Assembly: GCA_002179805.1 (NCBI GenBank)
Contig: NAVB01001654.1
Span: forward strand, 1 to 31,942
Direction of reading: 5' to 3'
DNA from: Acanthamoeba lenticulata
Lineage: Eukaryota; Discosea; Longamoebia; Acanthamoebidae
Length of the DNA: 31,942 nucleotides
This document shows, in pieces, positions 24,605 to 31,942 of this stretch (its first letter is position 1; every line of letters starts with the position of its first letter). The notes under the pieces were generated by a model, which was not told the DNA's origin, made no database searches, and saw nothing but the letters and a program-made list of their open reading frames with translations. The position numbers were made by a program, and so were the translations under genes.

Positions 24605-27406
24605 TCAGTTTCGCTCTCCCCCCCCCTCGTGAGAGAGGATAGGCGAATCAGGCCGTTCTAGTGCCGTGGATGCCTGATCGGGCGTGGTCACGGCGTCACT
24701 GTTGTCGTCCATCGGCGTGGCTTGGGGCGTGTTGATGGCGCTTGGCGTGCCGCTTACCTCGCCCTCGACGGCAGAGGCTGGAGTGTCGATCACGAAGGTG
24801 ACACTTCTGCTCTCTGTCACCGTTCTCGTGCCAGGATACCACACGCGGTGGTGCGACCCGGTGAGGGCTGGTCCAACGTATCGAGCGGGTCTGGCAGAAT
24901 CGTTGAGCTTGTTGCGCAGCGCGCGAGGGACGTGCACGTAGCAGTGTGCCCCAAAGGCGCGGTATCCAGCCATGGCCGGTCTTTTACCAGTCCACAGCTG
25001 GTAGGGGGAAATTCCCCCGTTGGCCTTGGTGGGCGCTCGGTTTATCACTGCTGTGGCAACGAGAAGCGCCTCGCCCCAGAGGCCGCGAGGCATCTTGGCG
25101 TGGGTAAGCATGGCCCGCACCATCTCCTCGACCGTGCGGCCAGACCGCTCAGCCACGCCATTGTATTCGGGCGTGTAGGGGGGTGTGGTCTCCAGCCGAA
25201 TGCCGCGCTCGGCGAGAACTCGCCGGAAGGGCTCGCCGATGAATTCCCCTCCACAGTCAGAGTGGACGGTGGTTACACGCATCTGGCTTGGCAGGCCTTT
25301 GAGCAGGTCTGCCATCTTGACGCTCGCCTCGTCCTTCGTTTTGATTGGGATGTGGAAGCGGTAGCGAGTGGCGTCGTCGACAACGGTGAGAAATCCCGTG
25401 CGCCCAGCCAGTGACGCCACTGGCATGTCCACGAGGTCCACGTGTAGCTTCTCTCCGGGCTCTTTGCTGCGCGGCGCTGGCCCCTTCTTGATAGCCGCCC
25501 GTGTTGCCTTGGCTTGGAGACAGGCGATACACTGCGAGAGCGTGCTTCCTGGTTCCAGCTCCAGGTCGGCCGAATCGTGGATGAGTCTGCGCAGGCGTGG
25601 CTCGCTGATGTGTCCAAAGCGCACGTGCGCCTCGTCCATCGTCAGCACTTCCTTGGCCACGTTCCTCTCCGCGGCTGGCTCGTCGAGGCTTGCTGGTGTG
25701 CCAGCCTTATCCTCGTCGCTTGCTGACTTTACGTCGTGAGCGGTCAGAGCGTGGTGGTCCTCCCGAACGACGTGTAGTGGCACGTAGCTGAGCTTGTTCT
25801 TTGTCTGTCCGAGAAGGAGAGGCTGCTGGTGATGCTCGCTGTAGACGAGGAAGCCGCGCTCGTTGCCCTTGAAGCTGTAGCCGTGACTGAGGATCGCGTG
25901 TGCAGAGAGAAGATTCTGACCGAGCTTCGGCACGTAGAGCACGTCGGGGAAGACGAGGTCCTGCTCGCGCCCGTCGATGTTGATGCTGACGTGTAGCTCG
26001 CCCTTCTCCTTCGCGTCGATGCAGTTGCCATCGCCCAATCTCACCTTGAGAGGCTCGTTGAGCGTCTTGAGGTTGCGCAGGTTCTCTCGCGTGGGCGTCA
26101 TTGACGCCGTGGCGCCAGTGTCCCAGAGCCACTTGTTCTGATCGCTCAGTGAGCTGCCCATGGTGAGTGCTGAGATCACCTTGGCGACAGTGGCTTGCTT
26201 GACCGTGGTCGCCACGTTGGCGCTCTGACCCTTCTTGCCCGCTCGAGCAGGTCGTCCGTGCAGAGCCCAGCACTGGTCCACCGTGTGATTGGTGCGGAAG
26301 CAGTGACTGCAGTGGGTCTTGGCGGTTCCGTCTGAGGCTGATTTGACCCCTTGCTCGCCGCCCTTGCTCCTCTGGCCGTTGTGGTGGCCAGGTTTCCCTT
26401 TGCCACCCTTGGACTGCTGAGTCTCGGTGGCGAGGGCATAGTTCAGCTGCTGCGCGGACTTGGCCTGGCTCCGAATGTTACTGATCGTGGCCTCCTCTTG
26501 CAGGAGCGCCTGGGTCAGCCAGCCCAGCGTGAGCTTCTGGTCGCTTGCCGTGTTGATCGTGGACTGGAGTTGACGGTAGTCACTTGTGAGCCCGTTGATG
26601 ATGCACAGCGCGATGAGGGTGTCGTCGAAGTTCACCCCAGTGGCACGAAGCTTGGCAGCGATCCCCGTGGCCTTGTCGATGTAGGCATGGACGGTATCTT
26701 GGCTGCTCATCTTCAGCACGTGGAGTTGCTTGAAGAGAAGGAAGCGGTAGCCCGGCGTGAGTGGCCTGTAGCGCTTGTAGAGCGCCAGGTACACCTTGCG
26801 CGGGTTGGTCTCGTGACCTACGAAGGGTAGAAGAGAAGGGTGTAGAGAGCGTAGTAGGATGCCGAGCGCACACCTAGCTCTCTTGTCCCATTTCTTAATT
26901 TTCTTCTTCCTCTTCTTTCGCTCCTCTTCGCTGGCCTGGGCGTTCACGTCGCCGTCGAAGAATGAGGTGACGTTGAGAATGTCGCCTGGCAGCTGAGTGT
27001 ATCCAGCGCTGCCGCCAGACAGTTTGTAGCCGTCTGTCAGCATGACTCCACCGGGACTCACGAGGGTTGTGTTGATGGGTTTCTCCTCTTCCTCGTCGCC
27101 GAAGTCGAGGATGGTGGTGTTGAGCACGTCCACATGGCCTTCGAGATCGCTCTCGGTGTCCTTGTCCTTGCTCTCTGGTTGTTTGTCGTCAGCGGGGATG
27201 CCCGTCTTCGGACTCGTAGAGGATGATGATACCGCCGCGGGGATGCCCGTCGGCAGTGGTTTCGGGTGGGGTAGAGGTCTTGGCTCGTGACCCGTGATGA
27301 TATTCCACACGCCTTGGATCGTGCACTCGGATCGAAACCATCCGTCCCAGCTGTCGAAGTTGCGACCGTCCTGGAGGATGACGAGTTTGCCGTAGCGTTC
27401 GCTCAT
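24605..27406 (-). CDS. Copia gag-protease-integrase polyprotein
   Basis: The 933-residue frame starts at 27406, 66 bp inside the primer binding site. The Gag part has YGKLVILQDGRNFDSWDGWF and a UBN2-like core with LALYKRYRPL. A zinc knuckle, CSHCFRTNHTVDQC, and the protease motif WDTGATASM follow. Integrase shows an HHCC domain (HVRFGH...QCIACLQAKA) and a DDE core: DLVDM, the HSDCGGEF segment and PYTPEYNGVAERS with its catalytic Glu. It ends at 24605 directly after a run of nine C on the plus strand (24618-24626), where the frame changes relative to the RT part. Confidence 0.94.
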   Translation of the reverse strand: MSERYGKLVILQDGRNFDSWDGWFRSECTIQGVWNIITGHEPRPLPHPKPLPTGIPAAVSSSSTSPKTGIPADDKQPESKDKDTESDLEGHVDVLNTTILDFGDEEEEKPINTTLVSPGGVMLTDGYKLSGGSAGYTQLPGDILNVTSFFDGDVNAQASEEERKKRKKKIKKWDKRARCALGILLRSLHPSLLPFVGHETNPRKVYLALYKRYRPLTPGYRFLLFKQLHVLKMSSQDTVHAYIDKATGIAAKLRATGVNFDDTLIALCIINGLTSDYRQLQSTINTASDQKLTLGWLTQALLQEEATISNIRSQAKSAQQLNYALATETQQSKGGKGKPGHHNGQRSKGGEQGVKSASDGTAKTHCSHCFRTNHTVDQCWALHGRPARAGKKGQSANVATTVKQATVAKVISALTMGSSLSDQNKWLWDTGATASMTPTRENLRNLKTLNEPLKVRLGDGNCIDAKEKGELHVSINIDGREQDLVFPDVLYVPKLGQNLLSAHAILSHGYSFKGNERGFLVYSEHHQQPLLLGQTKNKLSYVPLHVVREDHHALTAHDVKSASDEDKAGTPASLDEPAAERNVAKEVLTMDEAHVRFGHISEPRLRRLIHDSADLELEPGSTLSQCIACLQAKATRAAIKKGPAPRSKEPGEKLHVDLVDMPVASLAGRTGFLTVVDDATRYRFHIPIKTKDEASVKMADLLKGLPSQMRVTTVHSDCGGEFIGEPFRRVLAERGIRLETTPPYTPEYNGVAERSGRTVEEMVRAMLTHAKMPRGLWGEALLVATAVINRAPTKANGGISPYQLWTGKRPAMAGYRAFGAHCYVHVPRALRNKLNDSARPARYVGPALTGSHHRVWYPGTRTVTESRSVTFVIDTPASAVEGEVSGTPSAINTPQATPMDDNSDAVTTPDQASTALERPDSPILSHEGGGERN

Positions 27407-27471
27407 GGTTGTAGCGGTAGTTTGAGTTGGTGTTGGTGAATCGTCGTGTCTGCTCAGTAAAGGCGTGACGA

Positions 27472-27484
27472 TGGGCCCATAACC
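27472..27484 (-). promoter_or_regulatory. Copia primer binding site, half-tRNA-iMet type
   Basis: The plus strand reads TGGGCCCATAACC directly against the 5' LTR. This equals the anticodon arm of eukaryotic initiator tRNA-Met as I know it. The element should therefore prime from a 5' half of the tRNA cut in the anticodon loop, as in Drosophila copia, and not from the tRNA 3' end. Confidence 0.75.
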
Positions 27485-27775
27485 TGTTAGACGACCTGCT
27501 TAACGGAGACGGTGGGCGACGGCTGCAGTCGGGTGTGTGTGAAGTGTGTGTTTATTCGATAAAATTGTTATAAAGAATGTTCTCTCCTTTTATGCGTGAA
27601 ATTGAGGTCCCCGATTGGTCTGCGTCCCTCGGTTGAGGTTGCCGCGGTTGTACAGAACCGGACGGCCGGTTCTGTCACACCCGGCTCCCTCTAACCTGTA
27701 CTTAGGAGTTCGTGGTCGAGTTGCGGGTATGTTGGACGGCTGTTGCTGCACCCGTCCCGCCACTCACTTCCAACA
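27485..27775 (-). repeat. 5' LTR of the copia element
   Basis: 291 bp, sequence-identical by eye to the LTR at 22470-22760. It should hold the element promoter, running towards lower coordinates. Confidence 0.95.
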
Positions 27776-27780
27776 GCGCC
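27776..27780. repeat. Target-site duplication GCGCC, right copy
   Basis: This matches 22465-22469 and abuts the outer end of the right LTR. Confidence 0.9.
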
Positions 27781-28552
27781 GGCCTGCCAGTCGTACTGGA
27801 AGCGGTCGAGGTGTAGCCACAGAATATAGGGCAGCTCCGTGATCTTGAGCCCTTTGCGGGCATCGACCTGGGTTGAATCAACAACAGTCGGTGGGAGTGC
27901 CATCAATCGCGCGCTGGCTTTTGGAGGCAAAGAACGACAAACCAGTGACTCGCAACCAGAACAGTGCCAACGATTGTCGTCGCAGAGTTTCTCGGGGGCC
28001 ACAAGCCGGTCGAGCGCTTCGGCCAGACTGTTGACGTGCACATCGAGCATCATGTCCAGACAGTCCTCTTGGTACGTGCGCTGACGAGCAGCACCTAAAC
28101 GGATCAGTCAACGTCGTCGTTTTTTGCTTCCGGCGGGCGGGTGGAGAGTATCTCAAAGCCACACGCCAAGCACTGCACATAGTTCAACAGTCGCCACTGG
28201 AACAGCTCCTGTAGCATTCGCTCTTATCTCAGAAGTGAGTCATCAAGCCCAAGGAGGGTCTTTCAGATGACAGAAACCAACCTTGTGGCGTGCCCGCGAA
28301 GCGTTCTGCGAGGAGATCGAAGGCGGCCAGGCAGAGCGCTCGCGAGTTGTGCTGCAGCGCGTACAGCTGATCTGGACCCCGGCGCAGGAGGGGTCCCTGA
28401 AGCTCTGGTTCAGCGCTCGCGTGGGCACTGCTGCGTAGCCCAGGCCGAACTGGAGCCACGCAAAGAGCCGCTGCAGCTGCAGAGGCCAACAGTCTGCCTG
28501 CTCGGCGGCAGTGAGCTGGCCGGCGTCCCAGTGGTAGAGGCTGCGCCATGAG
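27776..28552 (-). pseudogene. USP47-like deubiquitinase relic, N-terminal part
   Basis: On the minus strand: SLYHWD...PLQLQRLFAWLQ...AVPTRALNQSF, then in a different frame LQHNSRALCLAAFDLLAERF, then LLNYVQCLACGFE, ECDLDMML-like ECLDMMLDVHVNSL... (read as DCLDMMLDVHVNSLAEALD), CDDNRWHCSGCESL, an intron, and VDARKGLKITELPYILWLHL followed by DRFQYDWQAG. These are the successive segments of a USP7/USP47-type catalytic domain. The exon with the catalytic Cys box should precede SLYHWD, but that space is taken by a tRNA-like sequence and the F-box/WD40 gene. The frame change near 28400 and the lost DVQEL motif support a pseudogene. It continues at 22469 beyond the retrotransposon. Confidence 0.75.
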
Positions 28553-28611
28553 TGTCGGCCCGTTGCTTATAATATCCAATAAAGTAAGGGTCTATTTACA
28601 CATTTTTAATA

Positions 28612-28695
28612 GCAGGGGGCGTAGCTCAACTGGTAGAGCGTCTGAAGCCGGATTGACTCCGCTGTCGGAACGAGAAAGCACAGCGGGCCCACTGC
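28612..28695 (+). ncRNA. tRNA-like sequence, possibly a Pol III transcript
   Basis: GTAGCTCAACTGGTAGAGCG (28621-28640) is a tRNA D-arm and A-box. It is flanked by GCAGGGGGC (28612-28620) and GCCCACTGC (28687-28695), which pair in 8 of 9 positions like an acceptor stem. A 7-bp hairpin (28659-28665 with 28680-28686) sits where a T-arm would be. There is no B-box GGTTCRANTCC, so it is not an ordinary tRNA. A T6 run at 28720-28725 could end a Pol III transcript. Confidence 0.45.
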
Positions 28696-28723
28696 TTATC
28701 AACATTATTGTTGAGTACATTTT

Positions 28724-30583
28724 TTAAAACTTCCAAACACACACCACGGCATCCCAACTGGCGGAAGCTACTGTATTGGCATTTAAATCCATGTCACTGA
28801 TCATGTTGCTATGTCTTGTTAGATGGCGGCTTGTTGTTGTGCTTGTAAACATCTATATGTTTATGGTTAGTCACACAAACCAGTCTATGATATTGTTTGC
28901 AAACATACCTGAGCAGAATCATAGATGTTGATCTCCCCCGTGTCGGAGCCAGCCAAAATCTTGACACCATCAAAACGAACACATGACACCACTCCTGATG
29001 TGGCCAAAAATAAGATCATCAGCGCAATAAGACTTGACAAAACAACTAACGTACTTGAACTATTGTAGTTGGGGTCCAATAGTGTCAAGCAGCTATTATC
29101 ACCTGCCTTGCGAAGGTCCCACACCTGCACAACAGATTGGACTGAGATGGGCAACGCTCCTTTTTCCCAATTAATTGAAGGTGCATACCTGCAAAGAATA
29201 GGCCCGGCCACAGACGACTACATCGCCATCAACAGCCATGGAGAGCGTTTCACCGAACCCACCCTGCTTGATGTGCAGGCCAGCACCACGCGGAGCCCGC
29301 AAGTCCCACACGGACAAGCAGGGCTATAATGTTCCCAAACAAGTTGTTCAATTAGAAAAAGAAGACGCCATCATGCACGCTTGGTGGTGGCCAAACGCAC
29401 CTCTGCTTGGGCGCGCGCACTGGCGATGACCCGATTTTGGTCCATGTGAAACGAATTTACGATGGTGTGGGCATCAAAGGCTGCAACGCATGTCGGCGAC
29501 TGCACTCAAGAGCCTCTTCTCAGTGAGCGTCTGTGTTTGCGGAAGGGAAGGGATGGAGCGGGGATGGCGAACCTGAGCATCAAACACGCGTATGGTCTTG
29601 TCAAAGGAGCTGCTGGCCACCTTCATGTCTTGCCCGTGCGCTACGACCTGGAGGCACGAGATCCCTTCTTGGTGTCCCTCAAAGACCTGCACACACTGGA
29701 GCGTCTGCAGATTCCACAGCTTGACCTGAAGCCATTGCCCCCAAAAGCCCAGCCCAAAGGGTCAAGAAGGGACGGCGGAGCGGGGGCAGGTGGAGCGGGG
29801 CCACGGTACGAGGCAGTCGTCGCTGCCAGTGAGGGCGTGGTTCTGTTCGGCTTTCATCACCAGAATCTCGAGCTCGTGCGCCACAATGCGGGCTTCGGCT
29901 GCTCCAGTGGCCGCGTCCCACACCTGTGCGGGACGGTCGCACGGGAGTCCATGAACGTGCGCTTCAAAAAAGAGAAGGACGCTAAAGAGCGGCACAAACG
30001 AACCCGCAGGGTGCCGTCTGCTCCGGAACTGGCCAGCTTCAAGCCCTCGCCCTGGTCCTTGTCGAAGAAGTATGCGTGGTACACAAAGTCGGTGTGTCCT
30101 TCCAGCTTATGCTGCTGCTCGCCCGTTTCGCAATTCCATACCTGGTGTGGCACCGCCGGTGGTCAGTGGCGCGGCAAAGGGAGCAGCAGGTGAAAGAAGG
30201 CTCGCAAGGCACACCCGCACGCTGAGGTCGCGAGACGTGGTGGCGAGGAGGACGCGGTTGGTCTTTTCCAGGGCACAGCTGTTGATTTGGTCAGTGTGGC
30301 CCGCCAGGACTGTGCAGGCGGGATAGTGCCCAGGCCGCAGCTCCCTCTCCAGCCAGCAAAAGCGCGAACGGAAGTAGGCGTAGCTGCTCACTGTCCCCTG
30401 CTTACCAGCGGCAGACTCCGCGGCACTGAGCCCCCATCTATTTCGGATGTAGTTGCGCCAAAGGAACGGATCTTGGGCGAGGTGGTGGAAAACACGGCTG
30501 GCAGTTGAAATCGCCAGCAACTCGGAAGGCTCCAAGAACGACAACACATGCAGCAGCACTTCACCAGGTAGTTCTTCCATCAC
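28724..30583 (-). CDS. F-box/WD40-repeat protein
   Basis: Nine exons close in phase (430 residues): 30583-30215, 30141-30004, 29923-29810, 29725-29573, 29499-29401, 29323-29189, 29124-29055, 28994-28909 and 28852-28724. The F-box MEELPGEVLLHVLSFLEPSE...FLWRNYIRNRWG is at the N-terminus. About seven WD repeats follow, nearly one per exon: LAGHTDQINSC, VWNCETGEQQHKLEGHTDFV, VWDAATGAAEARIVAHELEI, LWNLQTLQCVQVFEGHQEG, IRVFDA, VWDLRAP, VWDLRK, INIYDSAQ and ASASWDAVVCVWKF. Most introns begin just before VW or KLW, so exon borders track blade borders. The likely role is substrate receptor of an SCF ubiquitin ligase, by family. The last exon, found by splice phase, gives a natural WD end. Confidence 0.88.
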
Positions 30584-30742
30584 AACCCAAAATCAAAGCT
30601 AACGGAGAAGAGCTTGGCTGGGTAGGAGCGCGTACTCGCTTGAGTTTGGTGTGAACTATTGAGAGAGATAGCACTAGCACTGCCTGTCCTTTGATATCTA
30701 TCTCACTTCAAAAATTACTTCGAACATCTGCAGATAACACCA
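30584..30742. promoter_or_regulatory. Intergenic region with the F-box/WD40 promoter
   Basis: This 159-bp gap lies between the F-box/WD40 start (minus) and the tRNA-Lys gene (plus). It should hold the upstream promoter of the former; the tRNA promoter is internal. I see no clear motif. Confidence 0.4.
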
Positions 30743-30815
30743 GCCGGCCTAGCTCAGTCGGTAGAGCGCAAGACTCTTAATCTTGTGGTCGTGGGTTCGA
30801 GCCCCACGGTCGGCT
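30743..30815 (+). tRNA. tRNA-Lys (CTT)
   Basis: 73 nt, intronless. The acceptor stem GCCGGCC/GGTCGGC pairs fully (one G-T). The D-arm is AGCTCAGTCGGTAGAGC; the anticodon stem CAAGA/TCTTG holds loop CTCTTAA with anticodon CTT. The T-arm is CGTGGGTTCGAGCCCCACG with an intact B-box. A T6 terminator follows within 10 bp. Confidence 0.97.
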
Positions 30816-30876
30816 ATCTTTTTTACATGTTGTGCGGAATGTCTTCATGTCATGTACATAACGTATATACGCTGAT

Positions 30877-30995
30877 GGATACGGCCATACTGCGCAGAAA
30901 GCACCGCTTCCCATCCGAACAGCGAAGTTAAGCTGCGCCAGGCGGTGTTAGTACTGGGGTGGGCGACCACCCGGGAATCCACCGTGTCGTATCCT
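30877..30995 (+). rRNA. 5S ribosomal RNA
   Basis: 119 nt, with the termini GGATACGG and CGTATCC pairing as helix I. CCCATCCGAACAGCGAAGTTAAG is the conserved helix III/loop region, followed by GTACTGGGGTGGGCGACCACC and the internal control region expected of a Pol III type-1 gene. It lies 61 bp after the tRNA-Lys gene on the same strand. A T-rich stretch (CCTTCCTTTTG) follows as terminator. Confidence 0.96.
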
Positions 30996-31160
30996 TCCTT
31001 TTGCGCCCCCCCTTGCTTCATGATAGCTGCTGCTCTCACTGACGCTGTCCTCTGTCTCTGGGCGAAACTGATCGACTTTTCTTCAACGCGAAAACATTTG
31101 TAGTTTTAAACTAAAAGTACAACAACGTGCTTTGGACAACCAGACGCGACCGCATTGCCA
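30996..31160. other. Intergenic region after 5S rRNA
   Basis: It holds the 5S T-rich terminator and, on the minus strand, the 3' UTR of the unidentified gene (TTTTAAACTAAAAG near 31104). Nothing else is seen. Confidence 0.45.
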
Positions 31161-31895
31161 TCACGGTTGGTGCTTGGAGGGCTTGATGAACGAGGACGTG
31201 AAGCTGGAGATCTTGCCCTTCTTCTTCACGGGCCCTGGGCTGCCGGGCCCAGAGGCGCTGCCCGCGCCGAGCAGGGCCGTTGGGTGCTGATCATCGAGCG
31301 TCTGTCGGCCTCCGTGTCCGGTCGAGCCGCCAAGCACACCACCGCCGCCGCCCGCGAGGATCATGTTGCCGCCCGCGGCTGTGCTGGCGGGCCCGATTCC
31401 ACCGTTGCTCAAATTGTAGGCGCCAGAGAGGTTGAGCGTGTTCTTGGAGCTCACGTGGTACTTGTCGATCAGGTCCTGCAGCAATGATGACCGGGCCATC
31501 TTGGCCTTTTCCACGAACGCCGGTCCCTTGTGCGCCGCCAGCTCACCGTTGACGGCTACATAAACACAATGCACATGATGGATTAAAATTCACGACAAAA
31601 TGGCCGCGCATGGAGGGCCAAAGACCACGCACCCTTGGCCAAAAGGAAATCGCGGGCAAGCGGCCCAAAGGGCGCGACCGCGGGTTCGGGCATCTGCGGC
31701 AGGAACGTGGGCAGGCCCTTCTTCGTCGACACGGCCAACCTGGAACCCGCGCACGTCGCCCACAATGTTCACACAAACCCGTTACGATGCGGCCAGAGGC
31801 AAAGAATGACGTAAGGTGTCCTCTCTCGAGCACGAACCGATAGAAGGGACGGCCGTCCTTCTTCCTGCGCGCGATGCGCACAACGATGATCACCT
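31161..31895 (-). CDS. Unidentified protein, C-terminal part; 5' end beyond window
   Basis: I do not recognise this gene. Supported minus-strand pieces are a segment starting at 31895 (VIIVVRIARRKKDGRPFYRF), a segment ending at 31633 (STKKGLPTFLPQMPEPAVAP, then FGPLARDFLLAK) and a terminal exon 31555-31161 (AVNGELAAHKGPAFVEKAKM ... LLQDLIDKYHVSSKNTLNLS), which join by GT-AG. The C-terminus is Gly/Ser-rich and ends with a basic tail (KKKGKISSFTSSFIKPSK). The piece before DFLLAK could be a folded domain. It may be a signalling protein, but no motif proves it. The middle splice (about 31735-31830) is not settled. Confidence 0.5.
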
Positions 31896-31942
31896 CTGCC
31901 CGAATGAATGAGCCCAAACGTCAGAGCGCTCCTCATGCACAA

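Larger units (their letters stand above)
22470..27775 (-). mobile_element. Complete Ty1/copia LTR retrotransposon
   Basis: This 5,306-bp element has two 291-bp LTRs, a 5-bp target duplication, a primer binding site beside the 5' LTR (right end) and a purine tract beside the 3' LTR (left end). Coding order on the minus strand is gag, protease, integrase, reverse transcriptase, RNase H, which defines copia (integrase before RT). The LTRs look identical over their full length, so insertion is recent. The only visible lesion is a frame break at a nine-base homopolymer between integrase and RT. It interrupts a USP-like sequence. Confidence 0.96.

Noticed and set aside
28612..28695. Selenocysteine tRNA, because of the 9-bp closing stem
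   Set aside because: There is no UCA anticodon in a proper arm, no long variable arm and no TTCRANTCC T-loop.
30845..31039. Minus-strand frame across the 5S rRNA gene
   Set aside because: It is antisense to a clear 5S rRNA and has no protein features.

Overview
The window looks like nuclear DNA of a GC-rich amoebozoan, most likely Acanthamoeba or a close relative. Three things suggest this: dense short GT-AG introns (about 55-230 bp, many built of CA/CG microsatellite), amoeboid cytoskeletal genes (a formin, an ABP34-like actin bundler), and a eukaryotic 5S rRNA gene beside a tRNA-Lys gene. The species is inferred from gene style only. Gene models were spliced by eye; where I list exons, the phases close without an internal stop.

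Layout. 1-2651 (+): 3' part of a formin (FH1, FH2, DAD-like tail). 7280-2791 (-): two tandem paralogues of a secreted-then-anchored RCC1-repeat protein with one transmembrane helix, separated by a perfect 72-bp inverted repeat. 7426-8954 (+): an Arb2/FAM172-type protein with a PBZ poly(ADP-ribose)-binding zinc finger inside it. 9098-10357 (+): ABP34-like actin-bundling protein. 10825-12947 (+): F-box protein with a C-terminal glutamine-amidotransferase-like region. 13529-14368 (+): SAM plus RING protein, whose stop overlaps by 10 bp the stop of a convergent KOW-domain gene (15251-14359, -). 15734-21906 (+): a 24-exon ABCC (MRP-type) transporter.

22470-27775 holds a complete 5.3-kb Ty1/copia retrotransposon on the minus strand. 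Its two 291-bp LTRs are identical by eye and it is flanked by a 5-bp target duplication. It lies inside a USP47-like deubiquitinase relic (28552-21985, -) that also lacks its catalytic-Cys exon. Between that relic and the next gene is a tRNA-like sequence (28612-28695). 30583-28724 (-) is a nine-exon F-box/WD40 protein. 30743-30815 is tRNA-Lys(CTT), 30877-30995 is 5S rRNA, and the window ends in an unidentified minus-strand gene.

The genes do not form one pathway. Loose themes are actin regulation (formin, ABP34), ubiquitin (two F-box proteins, RING, USP relic) and Pol III transcription (tRNA, 5S, tRNA-like). The least ordinary items are the PBZ-in-Arb2 protein, the RCC1 membrane proteins with their inverted repeat, the copia insertion with a half-tRNA primer site, and the tRNA-like element.
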